Shown here in pieces: positions 12,086 to 26,400 of a stretch of DNA of 64,000 nucleotides. The stretch lies in the NCBI GenBank assembly GCA_947184155.2, contig CAMXCT020006579.1, positions 1 to 64,000 of the forward strand. The letters run 5' to 3'. Each line of letters opens with the position of its first letter. Position 1 is the stretch's first letter. Origin of the DNA: Cladocopium goreaui (taxonomy: Eukaryota; Sar; Dinophyceae; Suessiales; Symbiodiniaceae). Below the pieces are notes generated by a model, which was given only the letters and a program-made list of their open reading frames with translations, had not been told where the DNA came from and did no database searches. A program made the position numbers and the translations under genes.

Positions 12086-12704
12086 CCGTTAATATATTAC
12101 ATCCTTCGATATATTAACAGTAACACATATCATTTACTTTCAATTAAAGAAACAACCTATTTTCTAAACGCTATATAAAACAAAGTATCAAACCATACAA
12201 AACTATTGAATCCAAATAGTCTCCAGAATCGTCATACTTATTACAACAAACGGTCTATTTTTCAAACATGTCTTATATAGATTTCATTCATAATCACATA
12301 GTATCTACCGATATATATATATATATATCATGTAGAGTTACTAAACATACACACATTAGTGTAATATCCGTTAATTCTAAACATGAAATGTATTAACCCC
12401 ATTAATAATTTCAAATCAATTAAAATAAATATGTAAGCTTGATTCCATCATCAATAATAGCATATAACAGCCTAGAAATAATAAATATTATAATACGACT
12501 GCTAATAATAGTAATATATATAACGATAGTTTCTCATATCCATTCATATCTTATCGTATCTATATTTTACTTTAGCAGCATATGCAGCATATGATAAAAC
12601 ACTAACATCTGACCACCCAAAGAGAAAGCTAAAGCCGAACTTTGGCAACACATATGCAATACATGAAGACAACCACACACATATGTATACACACGCGCGC
12701 ACAC

Positions 12705-12832
12705 ACACATGTATATATATATATAATACATGTATGTATGTATGTATGGATGGATGGATGGATGGATGGATGGAGGATGGATGGATGGATGGATGGATGG
12801 ATGGATGGATGGATGGATGGATGATGATGATG
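12705..12832. repeat. CA/TA, GTAT and GGAT microsatellites
   Basis: Alternating CA and TA repeats pass into GTAT and then a long (GGAT)n run. Confidence 0.95.
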
Positions 12833-13777
12833 GACGATATACATGTGTATTAATTTTTCTGCCGTAGTTTTGGCATTATTGTTGTATGAAGTCTTTTTGC
12901 CGAAATGAAACAGCAAAAGCAATTCAAAACAAGCAAATTGCTGCCCAAAAAGTGGTCGTTGGATTGCTTTGCGTTGTTCCAGGTTTGCCAACGGTGGTTT
13001 CCCGATTCAGACTGAGACTCAGACTACGGCGTTTTCATGATAAATAACAAAATGCACGAAAACCCGTCATCTCTGTGTTGCGTCACATAACGCGGGGCCC
13101 AAGTCATACCAGAATAGCCCTTCTACAGCATCGCTGAAAATCGACGTGGAAAGGAAGAGGTAAAGGCAGAGATTGACTTGCAGCATCATTGAATTGATTT
13201 ATGGTAGGTTTGCATGCACTTTTCCCTTGGTAGACATGGACTGACTGAAAAAACAACACGGGGCTTAAAACGCTTTTTCATGCGCACGTGGACAAAACGC
13301 CAAGCTGATTTTGTATGACAGCACCGCGAGATAGCATCTAAGACTAAGAGATGCAGCAAAATAATGAGAATAATGTATGTTTGAATGTTGAACGATGACA
13401 AAAGACATTCGAGACAACCATAGGAAAACAACATCCAGGGAATATGGTCAAAAAGATTCAAAAAGCGGAACTCAGCCAGAAAACATGCCTGGAGACACAT
13501 GACATACAATTGTCATGAATTGTCATGGTGCCCAGGGATGTGCGGAGCATGTGTCATCCCACACTACCAAATCATACTTCATGTCCACTACGACACACTA
13601 CGACTTCAAAATGACTTCAATTAATTTTTGCCTTGCTTTAATTTGATTCGGATTGAAATAATGGAAAAATATTAATTAAATCCAGTTTCCTTGGCTTCCA
13701 AAGAGTGCTGGCAAATGAGGGAACACGCTTGAACATATGGCTGTCTGCTGCAGTTTCCTGAGGATAGTTTTAGCACT

Positions 13778-16700
13778 TCATAAGCAAATCATTGTGCAGG
13801 CATGGGGCGTCGCGTCAGCTACTACTTGTACTGCACCACCAAAATCCTGACCTCAAGGAACTTCTAAAAAATGCTTGACTTCTGTGAGACCAATCTCTGA
13901 ACTTAGCAGTTTCTGACACTGCAAACCTGGCCTTCTGTGGAATCTGTGTAGGTGATGTAGCATTTCATGCCGGCTGCCTCAAATGTGCTGCCCATCACGT
14001 CCCATCAGCCCACTTCCACAAATCGCACAGCACTCCCCTTGAGGCTGGAGCCAAAGCCGCCTCCAGGCCGATCCTTACTGCGTTGTAAATCTTATGATAA
14101 GTCAATGAAAAGAGGGCCACTACATATAGCACACCGCCCACTGTCATCCAAAATAGCCAAGTAACTTTGAATCTTCAACAACTGCACAGTTTGAAAGGGC
14201 CACTCCCAAGCCTCAAAATGCAACTTCCGGGCAATTGATATGTAGGAAGAAAAACAAGAAGAAAAGTCCAGAAGAGTAAACACGGTTTTTAAATCTCGCT
14301 CTCAAAGGTGGTTGGCCTCTCAGGCGGCCAAACCACAATTAGATATGGAACCTCTTGTTCTTCATTATCCGTGGGTGTTCTCTGCTGAGTCTGCAGCGTT
14401 CAGATGCTAATCTGTAGATCAAAGGGTCAGGTTTCTTCCTGTTCAGCCAGGATCATGACACACCTTTCCGCAGAGAACCGTCTGTAAAAACATTTATGAA
14501 CTCGTCTGAGCGCGCGGGAGCGCAATGAAAATGGACGACCAAGCCGAAGAAACATGTCAGTCACACCAAGCTTGTTCGATTCTGCAGTCCTACTCACGTC
14601 ATCGCCCAAGAGGATCAAATCGAAACGGTCCAAACGCTCCTCCTGAACTCTGACCCAAAGTGAGCTCAATCACGGTACAGCTGTTATAAGCTGTCATCTA
14701 ATCCGAGTCATCTCAGTCACTCCAAGGGCAAGGAGAACAATAGCGGTCCCCCAGGATGGCCATCAATACTTGCTGGGCAGCTTCACGGGTCCCAGCCTTG
14801 GTGAGTGAAGGACAACATTGAGTCATGATTTCAGCTGCTGTCATGCATTGCAAAAATTTTCTTTGAACTGCTGCTATTCTTCTATACTGTCATGTTTTGC
14901 CTATGAAGAGGAATGGCAAGCTTTGATGGTCTTTGATGTTGGTTGGGAAATATGTGTTGCCAAAGGTTGATCTGCCTATCATATCATCCAGAATTGTGTC
15001 CGTTGTCATTCCTGATGTTGTCGAGGCTGCTGCGGAGCAGATTGCTGTCCTTGGCTGAGTGAATGGAATCCATGAATGAATGCAAGTGGCTTCTGGTGTC
15101 TGGATTAGCAGAACGGAGTACAAGTGAACTTCAGTACTGGAGCAGCACACTGCCATCTGCTACAAGAGCCAGCGGTCATACATCCACGGCTGAGATATTC
15201 TACAGACTGATGGCTTTTTCTTTCCAACATATGTACTCTGACAAAGGCTGTGCAGCAATCGAAAGCGAATCGTAGGCAAAGGCTCTTCAAATCTGGACGA
15301 TCCAAGCTGGTGTCAATCAGTTCCACAATGCCCGGGCGAGCTGATGAGCGGCCATCCCTAAGGTCAGCAACACTTGTGAAACTACAGCGCTCTATTTCTG
15401 GTGCCGACGTTGCTGGGGCAAGGGCGCAACGTACTTCCGGTAGATTTCAGTCTTTCGATCCTGCAATATCTATACAGTCTAAACAGTCTAAACAGTTTGA
15501 TGCTTTTCGATGCCTTACGTCAGCAAATGCGTCAAATCTTTGGATGTCTTCGATCCTGAAGTGCGTCGATCAGCTTATCTTGATCTGCTTCTTCTTTGGG
15601 AGCAGGGCCAAGACTCGATGCGGGCCATCCATGAATACCTCAGCAAAATGCACGGCGAAACTCTTTCTGCCAGCACTTTGGATACCTGTCTTGGGCAGCG
15701 AGTTGCGAGCCAATTATTGTCAGCTGGTACATTGATGTACCCATGAGGAAGATGACCGCAAAGACTGGCGGCAAGGCTACACAGAGAGCGTCCGAGGCCA
15801 ATGCCAAAGTGATATCTCATCTTTGGTTTGCCTTGGCAAAATTTGGCAAATGTATCAGTTTGATTCATTTTGCCAATTGATGTTGGGCGATGTCTTACTT
15901 GTATGCTTACGCATCTTACGCCTATGACACATCTATGCTTCTCATGCCATCTCATGCCTACATACTTGAACATGTCATGTACATTGTTTTCATCCTCAAG
16001 TTTTGCAAACCACTAGCAACTAGTAGCATGAACTAGCATGAACTAGCATTCTTGAATCTTCTTGATGTCTTTCCTTCGAGCTTCAACATCTTCAACCAAG
16101 GTACCTCCTCCAATCTTGTTTTGTAGCTCATCCTCAGGGAGCGTCTGGAGATCATCGTAACACAGCTCCACCAAATCCTTCCTCACAAGCTAAAAACGAG
16201 TAAGCACACGACGTAGTACCTCGGAAACAAATCAGCAAATGACTTAAGTTTCATGAAGAAAAACGGCAAGCAGCACGCGCAAAATCAGACGCCCCATGCA
16301 TATTATATATTATATACTTGCAACCCTATCAACTCTCTACAACATTGATGTCGCAAACATAATGCTGACATATTCTGGCAATTTCTGGCACATGATAGCC
16401 TCCAACAAGTTGGTATGCAAGCATAGGTCATTGCATTACATACACTTACGAATCCTCGTAGCAAACCTAAAGGAGCTTCAAATTACCTTTCTTGGAAGCA
16501 CATGAAAGAAAAAACGTGCCCCTCGATCTATGTGTCCTAACATTTCCTGAGTGGCTGGCTCTTTGGACCAGCTTGTGTCCAAGCCAAATTCCGCAAAAAC
16601 CTCATTGTAGGCCTCCCTGTGCAAGTGCTCCTTAGTTGCCAAAGGGGATTGCATTGCAAATAAATATCAAACTCTGGACATCGGGCAATCAGGGTAGCAG

Positions 16701-16794
16701 CCACTAATCTTGCAATTCAGCGTCGGAATCTGCAATTACACCATCGCAGTCCAGGATCAAAGCTCGTGGCTCGAGGCTGCCTTCTCCTGCTTTG
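13778..16794 (-). CDS. HAD-superfamily phosphatase, CbbY-like (15 exons)
   Basis: Exons on the minus strand, 5' to 3': 16725-16794 (5' edge uncertain), 16487-16630, 16105-16189, 15805-15831, 15556-15638, 15426-15460, 15286-15357, 15028-15049, 14749-14796, 14596-14642, 14395-14438, 14166-14211, 14052-14073, 13927-13977, 13778-13846 (stop). All 14 junctions keep phase. Joined, about 280 residues show HAD motif I LILDCDGVIADSEHLHREAY, the family word KIGGGKPKM, NG-WP-like IHGWP, LQDRKTEIY, ARPGIVELID, motif II region AICSAA, GDDVKKPDPLIY (motif III Lys), and AVVEDSKIGLEAALAAGMKC (motif IV Asp). CbbY-type HADs are sugar-phosphate phosphatases, some plastidic; substrate and location here are inferred only. 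Fourteen introns: 5 GA, 5 GC and 4 GT donors, all AG acceptors. A further 5' exon or transit peptide was not resolved. Confidence 0.88.
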
Positions 16795-17403
16795 CTGAGT
16801 TTGGGAAGTCGCACCAAGACCACATTGTACAACGCGTTTGAGAAACATATCATGATATATCTCATGCCTGCACTCAATAACGCCTCCCATCCCGCTGTAG
16901 AAAACAGTTGAAATCTGTCGAAAGCAACTATAACCAGTAAATTCAGCCAAAGAACAGCTTGTGAATGGAACCAGTCCATGATTTGTTTTGAAACTCAGTC
17001 TTGTGTCCCAACTGGACCAGGTTTTGGCATATCTCTGCAAATCATGCGGGACGACTAAAATTCACGGCAGATCACCAGGGTGACACGACATTCTTGGTCC
17101 TGAAGCAAAACGTGCTGTCCGGAGCTGCCGCCTGCTGGGTTTTAGGCTAAGTTTGGAGGAGCCTAAGAATCAAGCCGTAAGCCGTACTAGAACGAACCCC
17201 CCGACACGAACACCCCCTGCTCTTCTTCCCTTTTCACCACCTACTACCTGGACTACACAAGGTCTTGAGTGGTGTGACTGTGGGTCGAACTGGCAGGGCG
17301 CCAAGTGCCCCACAGCGTGAAACATTCGAGATACTATCAGGAGGCCCATCAATATACCCGACGCTGAAGGAAAGAAGCCACGCGGTTGCTCTCCACCTGA
17401 ACC

Positions 17404-20400
17404 TCAGATTAGCGATGTCAACCACAGCAATGTGCCATCATGCAAGGATTTGCTGCCGAGCCAAGGAACCAAAGCCTCGCCCTCCAACACTGCCAAAGCC
17501 TCTTTCAAACCTGCAGCATGGCCAATGGCTGGATCGCAATTGTGTGGCAAGGGGGCCCCCAGGGCAAGGGAGTCAATAAATGGCAAAATATGTCAAAATG
17601 AATGAATGTCACAGACTGTAATCACAGAAGACACCGAAAAAAAAAGAACAGAACACCCACACCTCAAATGCATTTTAATGACCTTAATGTGTATATAAAT
17701 AAATAAATATATATATATGTATGTATGTATGTATATAGATATATAACTTGTGTTTGAAGCTTTTGAAACTTCGGCTGCTGCCTGCAATCTCTTGATCTCT
17801 TCTGCGCATGATCTCCTCCCGCGAGGTTCGCTTGTCACAGCGCTCTTTGACCTGCTGGTAGTACCTGAGGCATTCAACACAGCACAGCCCCTGCCGCTGC
17901 AAAAGGATCCTTGGCCCCAAGATATTCCAAGGGTCCAATTTCTTCCAAGGGGCTCTTGCAAGGGCTGAAGCTCATTCTTGGCTGTTTCCAGTTCTTCCGT
18001 CAGCCTGCGCACCTGGACTGCGGCTGTTGTCACATATTCATACAGTTTCGATTTCATGAAAGCATGAATCAACCATGCTGGGCTTAATATGCATCTCCAG
18101 CTGAGCCCCAAAAAATCCCATAGGACAGTAGCTGCGCTACGACCACGAGTTGGAGGTGAGGCAAGCCTCGGCATCGGCGGATTTCTTGTCTTTCGTTTTG
18201 CGCTCCACCTCAAGCTCCTTCCATGGAGTTGAAGGCTAAGAAGCCACAAGCATGCGCAAGGATGATCAAGGATCAGGATATTCGACATAGCTTGCCATGG
18301 ACATGGCGATCCCATATGATTCCACACACATGTAGATGGAGACATGCGTAGCTCAATTTCACACAATCTCCTTCACACATGATACAAGTGGCACTCAGGT
18401 TGCACGTCCTTCTGGTTCGTTAAAATTTGGTTCCTGAGGAAATGGCGCGGCTGTTGGCCCATGATCTTTCAAAGGCTCTTGCGATCGTGATGCTTTGTTG
18501 ATGTCTGTTTCTGCCCTTTTATCGAGTAGCTTGTGGCCCAGTGCTGAAGCCAAGAATCTGTTTCATCAGCTCCTTTTGCTGCATCTGCTGATCGCTGGAT
18601 TGGGTTTCCAGCTGTGCAAGATTATCCGCAAAACGTGACTCGCACACCCTCAGCAAGTGGATCTACCCAGCAGTCACAAACAAATCTGCAAACCTCTGCA
18701 AACTTGAAAGCATTCATTTTGTACCGCCCCAACATGTAAGATCTGCAAGGGCAAAAATTTGCCATCCCAATTACATCCAATTATCATCTTAGATTTACAT
18801 CAGCCAGCAGGCATACACTTGCGAACAAGTATATCATGTTCTGACCATCAAGTGACATCATGTGACAACCATCCACACTGCCAGCTGCCACAGGATACGC
18901 ACCGCAGCCAAGCTTCTGCAGCAATTGAATGATACCAGCGCCAGCACCCGTGCTCGCCACATGTTGCGATGGTGCGACTGGGGCTGCTGGGGTAGCAACC
19001 TGACACAAACACAGTGTGCCTATAGGGGTAAGAGAAATGCGGTTCAGGCTGTTTGAGGCAACCCTTCCCACCTCCTGCAAAGCAGCCACTGCTTCTGCAG
19101 CTCTTGTAGCCAAAGAGTTCTGCGCTTCATCCTGTGTCAAAAAAACAACTTCGTGATTGGTGATGAATGCCAAGGCTTGGTTGGAACACAATCTGGAAGG
19201 TACCCAAAGTGTAGTTTTCGTCAATGGTCATTGAAAACAAAGCCAGGTGAATCGAAGCTAGGTGACCATTGTGACGCCAAAGAATTGCAACTGCCACAGT
19301 CCTCCTTTGGGCCATCGGATGAGGCCTGGTCCTGAGCCATGCGGAATGGCAGCCTACAGCCTTGACTCGGAACAGCCAAGATCAGCCAAGCCTGGCCAAG
19401 CCTTCCCCAACACAGTGAGTGTGCATACACATACATATACTCACGAAATATTGAATGATTATTGAATGATATGCCATATAATGTGTACATGTATGTATTA
19501 ATATGTGTACACACACACATATATATATACACACACTCTCTCTCTCCATATGTATACACACACTATATATTATATACATATATAATATCATATAATGAAT
19601 ACATGCATATAACCACGGCACACACAAACACACGGAGAATGTATAAGCGCGTATATATATATATACACACCCATATACACGCATATGTACATTAATTAAC
19701 TATTTATATACATAATCAATATATATTAATTACATGATTATATATAAATTATATACATATACATACGTATAATATATATATATACATATATATATTATAT
19801 GCACCGGTATTATACAGATGCATAAGGTGCATCGATTCGCACTCATCGCCGAACATTGCCAAACCACATCGCCCGCTTGGCAGCCGGATGTGCCTTGCCT
19901 CTGACACGTCCATGTCCATGGATGCGGCCATGATGGCAACTTCCTGGCATTGCGTTGCACTTGCAACGACAGGGATCTAAGTCATACAGAAGCAGAATGC
20001 AGAACAGTTCTAAGGTGATATGTACATGGTCATACCATGTCAAACCACGTCATGTCCTCAATTCTGCAATTCCCTATGCTGCTGACAGCTCAAGTATATG
20101 CTCGAGTTAACTTCTTCGATGCACGCCTTGGAGCTTGCTTCTTCCTCTACCTGCGACTTTGTGCACGGGACCATGCAGCTCACTTGCGGATAAGAATCTG
20201 TGCTTTGTGGCTTTGTAGTATCAATACGTGGCCAAGACTTTAACATCTTTAATCTACGTGATTCCAGTCTCAGCTCCGAAAAAGGGGCCACTTACTTGGA
20301 GGCTGAACTCTGGATTCATGAGCTGGTGGTGTCGCAGCACGAACAGTATCATTACAGTATAATTATAGAGAAAGGTCAGGCAAAACCAGAAATGACTCTT

Positions 20401-23400
20401 ACGGCGAACTACAGTAATTCATGCTTCCACACCTCATTTGGAAAATGTTTGCTTACACTTTTCAACAAAATTCAACAAAGACACACATGCACAGAGACCG
20501 TACATTGGATGCCACACCTGCCTGTGCAAAAGCAGCACTATTGTCGGAGCTCTTCTGGATCAGCGCCGGCTGCCCCGCGCCGTAGTAGGTTTGCAGCTTC
20601 TCCAAAGCAGCTTGGATGCCTTCTAAGCCTTTTTGCAGGTCCAACTTGGATTTTTCATAGTCCTGCTTCATCTCATCAAGTGCACCTGAGCTCTGTATGG
20701 CTCAGTCATGTTGTGAGTGCATCCAATTTGATTCCTTTGGAGCTGACATGTTCCTTCATAAACAAGCATTGGCCCTGCTTCACCAGATGTTGCCACGTTC
20801 GAGCCGTGCCGGAAGCCCATCTATATAATTGGATGCAAGCTGCTGGTCATTTGTGCTTGTTCCTTGGCCAAGGCTTCTAGCTCCTGTCGGCAATGTGCTC
20901 AGAGTGTCATCCTTCAACCTCCAGTGATGCATCTCTAGTCATGCCATGTCATGCTGCTCTCCACTCCTCCCGCTGTTTGTCGATTTCTGCGCCAAGCAGG
21001 GTTGAAGAAGAGCTGGAAATGTCAATTTCCTGATCTTTTTGCGTTGAACAGGGAAAAACTGGGGAAAAACATGAGGGAACATGTAACGTCCGCCAGGCAG
21101 TTATCCAAGCCACGCTCTGTGCAGTGTCTAAGGTGTTTTGCAGCGACTTGATACCTCAAACAAGCGCGACAAACACTTACTCCAACGGCTCCAACCAAAT
21201 CTCGTTGAGTCAGTGAAAAACGGTCCAGGATTGCACCGCTCGCATACATCACATACCAAGACAACATCAATCGAAGTGATCCTAACTCCAATTTGGGAGC
21301 AAGCAATTTGCAATCTTGCGCCGAAGCTACGAGCTTCAGAGCGCGAGGTTTCAGTCTTGCAGTAGGCCTCCTCAGATGCTTCTCGTTGCATCCCATCCTT
21401 CAAAGCGTTTGCTACGATCATGATCAAATTGCAGAACACATCGAACACATAAAACACAACATATGTATGCGCTTTCCGTTCCACATGCAACATCTGTTTA
21501 ATCCATTGAGGTCCATTGAGTGCCTTCCATACCTTCCATATCTTCCATATCTTCCATGATTTTCTCTTGTTTTCACCATAGTTTTCAGTGCTTCGTGCCT
21601 GCATCTTTAGGATCAGATCTTGCACCATCTTACGCACTGAGGCCAAAGGATCGCCCTGCGCCCTCAAAGCGGTTGAGATCTTTCCTGCCTCGGTGGCACT
21701 GATCCGTTACGCACAAGGCCTCTGAACAAATCCGGAGTGCCAGCGACGTTCTGATCTAAGCTGAGTCAACCACGAGTCACAATTATACGTTTACAGTTTA
21801 CAGTCGGTCGTTTACATGTATACGTGTATGTGTATATACGTACATACAGTCTCTCTCTCTCTCTCTGTCTGTGTAATTATTCAGACTCAGCTGCCACACG
21901 AATCAATGATGAATAATCCCCTCTCTACGAGTAATTAACTCGCTGGATTCGACAGTATCAGCCCGGCTGCCAACTGCGCCAGCACTGGCGACTGTTGCTG
22001 CTTAGCCAAACGCCCCAGGAGCTTCACAACGACATGCCCTCGCTCTGGAGCCCCTTCATTTCTTGGTTCTGTGGGCTCCTGTAACAACGTCCCTATTCAC
22101 TTGAGAGCGGTCAGTGTCCTGAGGAACCTTGCCACAGTGCAAGCTTACAACTCATACACATCTTTGATAATCTGTGGATGCGGACTTTGATCATCTTAGG
22201 TATTCACAGAAGCTAATTCAAAGATATTCGAAAGAAAAGCACAATCCACGTCAATCAAGGTCATCCCAAGATACACCAAACGCATTCTTGCCTCAACCAA
22301 CGCGGGCGCCGTTTGCTGCGAGCTGGAAGCTGCTCGCCTTCAATTTTTTCCCCTTTGGTAGTTTTCTAGTGAAACCGACATTTTTAGATTATGTCATTTC
22401 TAGTGTGTGTGTGTGGGTGGGAGATACAGACTCTGGGCATACCTTGAACTCTTCTCTGACTAGGGCTGTGCTGCCAGGGCCTCGTTGCGCTTGATTTGCT
22501 AAGCTGGAGAAAGGACACGCCCTGACACCGTTGGGAGACGCTCCAACTTGGACACAACATGATTCGCAAATCTTCGCTATCCACTGCTGCACCTCAGCAG
22601 CACCCTGCAACACTTTGGCGGCTTCGGAGAGCACTTGTAGCTCTTTCCTGCGAAGCGCCATAGCTTCAGGCGCAACACGAAACAACTCCGTGGCCACAAT
22701 CGCCCCAATGATCAAAAATAAATCAAGGAAAAAACAAAACTCTGCTGCCTTCTGCCAATTCCAGACGCTTCTTCATCAGCAGCTGCTTGCCTCGCATAGA
22801 TCATGATAAATCATGCAAAATCAATGATGGATAATGGTGGATACAGCTCGTCTCACACAGCAACGACTCAAGGCCCTGAGCCACTCTATCCCGGGCCGCA
22901 TTGGCCGGAGTAGAGGGTTGAGGATGCTACAGCAAAATTGCAATTTTAAAGAAACCAGGCCTAGCCAGGCTGATAAAACATTTGGTGTTTGGGTTTAGGG
23001 GTACCGTATTTTTGGACAAATCCACATTCGAATATGATGATTGGCAGGAATCTGCGCACTAGTTTCCTGTTGGTCAAATGCAACCTGGCTGCACGCATGC
23101 GTCTTGAGTTGTCCTCAGAGTAGTCTGAACTGTTTGGATACCATCTGCCGCACCACTCCTCGCTGCATGCTGTGTCGCTGATTTTCTTAATTGATTCTTC
23201 GTGCAAATCTGTTAGCGGCGTCTAATCTTTCGCGTTGAGAATTGAGAGTTTCAAATCCTATTGCACAAAGAAACAATGGATTGGTTTTGACTTATTTCAT
23301 AGTTCAGCCATGTTTTGGACATGTCTCAAACATTATCAAACATGGTCCGGCTTCCAGCTCCTGTCGCCCTGCAGCTTGGCTTTCAGCACAGTAGCAGCTC

Positions 23401-26400
23401 GCTGTCGGTTTTTTTCTGCGCTTAAGCTGCGACCGTCTTCGTCCAGCTGACGTTTCAGGGAGGCCTCAGCTGGTTGGTGAACGACCTGGGCCCCTAGAGT
23501 TTCACGTGTTTTCCATGCAATTGGTTACTGGGTTGGTTGAAGGGGAAAACTGAGGACACCAGGGTTTTTACCATCAAAAGTCGTTTCCCATTAAACAGAT
23601 CCCATCACATTCGTTTTTTCTTCAAATGCCCCTGCTTAACGACCACAGGATGTTGTACGTTTTAACAGCTTGGTGGCTGTGAGAAGCTCATGGGCACGCC
23701 CTTCTTCCTCCTGGCACAACGAAACGCTTGGCCATGTCACTCGGAGCTGCCTAAGATACCCCAAAATGATCTAAAATTCAAGTCTGACCGACCGTTTTGA
23801 TGCCGTTTTTTTAATGGGGAAAATGGTGATTAAAAACCATGGGCCAATGGGGTTTTGACGGTTTGAGGTACACAATTTTGTCGGACATATCATATATCTC
23901 ATATATCATATTCTATCATAATATATCCTGATATCATTTAATATAATCTATATTATATTCTAATATCAATATATATATATCCCACAAAGCAGTGGAAGGA
24001 GCCTCCTTCTGCCGTAGTTCGGCGAGATGCTTCTCAGCCTCTTTTGACATCTTCTGCAACAGATCAAGCAGGTCCTGGTTCTGCCTTGGATGCAATGATC
24101 ATGTGGGTATGTACCAAAATTTGGGCACCCATGAGGCAAAAACATGCAAACACTAGATTGGTTGACTATTTTTTCTGCATTGGGGACATTACATAAGATA
24201 ATCATAAAGAATATCCTTATTTTTTGGGTGATTTGGAGTGATAGTCTTGAAGAGAACCCGGACAGACGTGCTTCTGCAGCTGAATTGCATATCACCGTTG
24301 AGGCTTCCCTCCATGCCCTCATCCTCCAGACCGTCCTTCAAAGCGATCAACTTCAACAGCCAATATATAGATCAAAATTTCTAGCCTTAACTTCTCAATT
24401 AATTGCTTGATAGATTATTCAACTAGTTAATGAATCAACCGATACTTAATCAATTGATTGTGGACGCTCCAAAAACAAAAACAATTTGACCACAGCTCCA
24501 CACATCCCACTTTCTCCAAAGGGCGATTCTTTCTGGTGGAATTCCCATGAATTCCCTTTACAAAAAAGTTGACAACCATCAGCTTCCACTCAGTGCATGG
24601 TTTCCACCATGTCTTCAGTCCTGTGCTTGCAGCAAGGCAGGCTTCTTTGCAGAACCGGAGTCCACAATGGCTGCCAATCCCAATAGCCTCGAAGCGCAAA
24701 ACATCTGGAAACACCAAGTGACAGCCTGAAACTCACGCAATGGGCCAAGGATCCCCTCACAGAATTTCCGAGCCAAGATGCATATCGGTTGCATGGTTGG
24801 CCTGGGCAGGATGGAGCGTCCACAGCACGGAAATTTATATATATATAATTATAGGAATATATGCATACATAGTATTATATAGTATTATATAGTCATAGCC
24901 AGCGTGTGAAGAGCCCACACACCGGATCCCGCCTCATCAGATGACATCTGCCTAAGATGCCAACCGAAACTTTGGCATGATCTTTTGTATGATCTTTTGC
25001 TCCCAGCCGGCAATTCACCACTACACTTCTGATATTGCTCCCAAAAGGTATGAAAACAACACTGAAAGATTTAAGAAACGTAAGTGACGTCCTTTCTCCC
25101 GCCAACAAACTGACAAGCTCCTGTCTGAATGGGTCCACCGACTTCCACCGACCCTGACGTCCGAATGGCACCGATCCCAAAGCTTGGTATGCAAAATGCT
25201 TCAGCCAAGTTGCTGCAAAGCCAATTTCTTCTTGTCTGCGTCATTGCCTGACACTGCCTGACCATGGGCCATGAGAGATGCCGGATGGATACGGCATGGC
25301 CCGGCATGGCCCTGACCAACTCTCGTCAAACATTCTCAAACCCTTGATAGACACATATAGGCACTCTCGTTGCGTTCGTTGGTACAAGTCTATGATGTCT
25401 ATGGTCACCTATCGTCGCATTCGTCGCCCATACTCAAGGCCAGGACCCATTGTGTCCGGGCACCATCAACCATCCCAGTGGATATGCCTCTGCAGCCTTG
25501 TCCAGGGTGCTGATGGTGTCCATCAGTGAAACTTCTGAGGCTTTGAATGCCTTATGGTCCTATCAGCTATCGCGTGGGAACAGGTATTTTCAATGCCAAA
25601 ATAAGATAAAATAAGCCCCTGCAGGTACGCGCAAGCTCATCATCTATTGGCACTGGAGCCATACAGTATCTCCAATCACCCGCAAGCGAGTCCTCTGCTC
25701 TGACATCTTTGGCGCCCTGCAGCTTTGCGTCTGCCCGTGCGACCTGCTTCATGCAGACTCCCTGCGTTCGCATTCTATTATGCCATCACCATGGTCTCCT
25801 TGAAACATTTTTTTCCAGAAACCCAACGTACAATCCAACATTACAGCAAGGAGTAGCTGCGTGGACCATGCCCATCTGCCAGCACCAAGCATGCTCAAAC
25901 CAAGGCCAACTTGTACACTTTTTTAAGCCCCCAACATAGCAGTTTTACATGTCTTTATTGACGTGGCCATCAGGCTAACGGCTCTGGGCATTCTAATCCC
26001 AATCTGCGACTTCCATTTATTACATCCATTGGTTTTTCCAATTTTCATCCTTTGGTGGTCACCTTAGATTCCCAAAGAATTTTTGAAGAACTGACCACCG
26101 TGGAAAAAATTATGCACCTGCGAGGCGAGTCTCTCCACGGCTGCAGCAGAAGCTGCAACAGCTGCTTCTGCCTCGTAGATGTCCTCAGTGACCGAGTGGG
26201 TCGCTGGGCCATCCATGAAAACCGGTGAAAAAATGCTGAATCTGTTTTTTTGTGGTCCACACATGGGAAATATCATCCGGAATACCGAGGTTAGAATTCA
26301 GGTGGGGAGGGAAATGACAAACCCTTGGAATTTGTTCATTTTTTGGTAAGGCAACTGCTGCGCTGAGTTGCTGCAGCTGCTTTGTCAGCACTTTTCTTCT

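Larger units (their letters stand above)
10230..13777. other. intergenic, repeat-rich
   Basis: No exon is supported. A loosely repeated palindromic word of the AAGAACGATTCTTGG type appears at 11,170-11,660. GATA microsatellite occupies 11,866-12,085. AT-rich sequence follows to 12,600, then GTAT/GGAT repeats at 12,720-12,830. The open minus-strand stretch at 13,186-13,509 is hydrophobic without coding features. Confidence 0.5.

Noticed and set aside
15510..15746. Plus-strand open frame with coding-like sequence (DVFDPEVRRSAYLDLLLLWE)
   Set aside because: It is the antisense of the HAD exon 15556-15638 and flanks. The minus exon joins in phase with family motifs on both sides, so the plus frame is a shadow.
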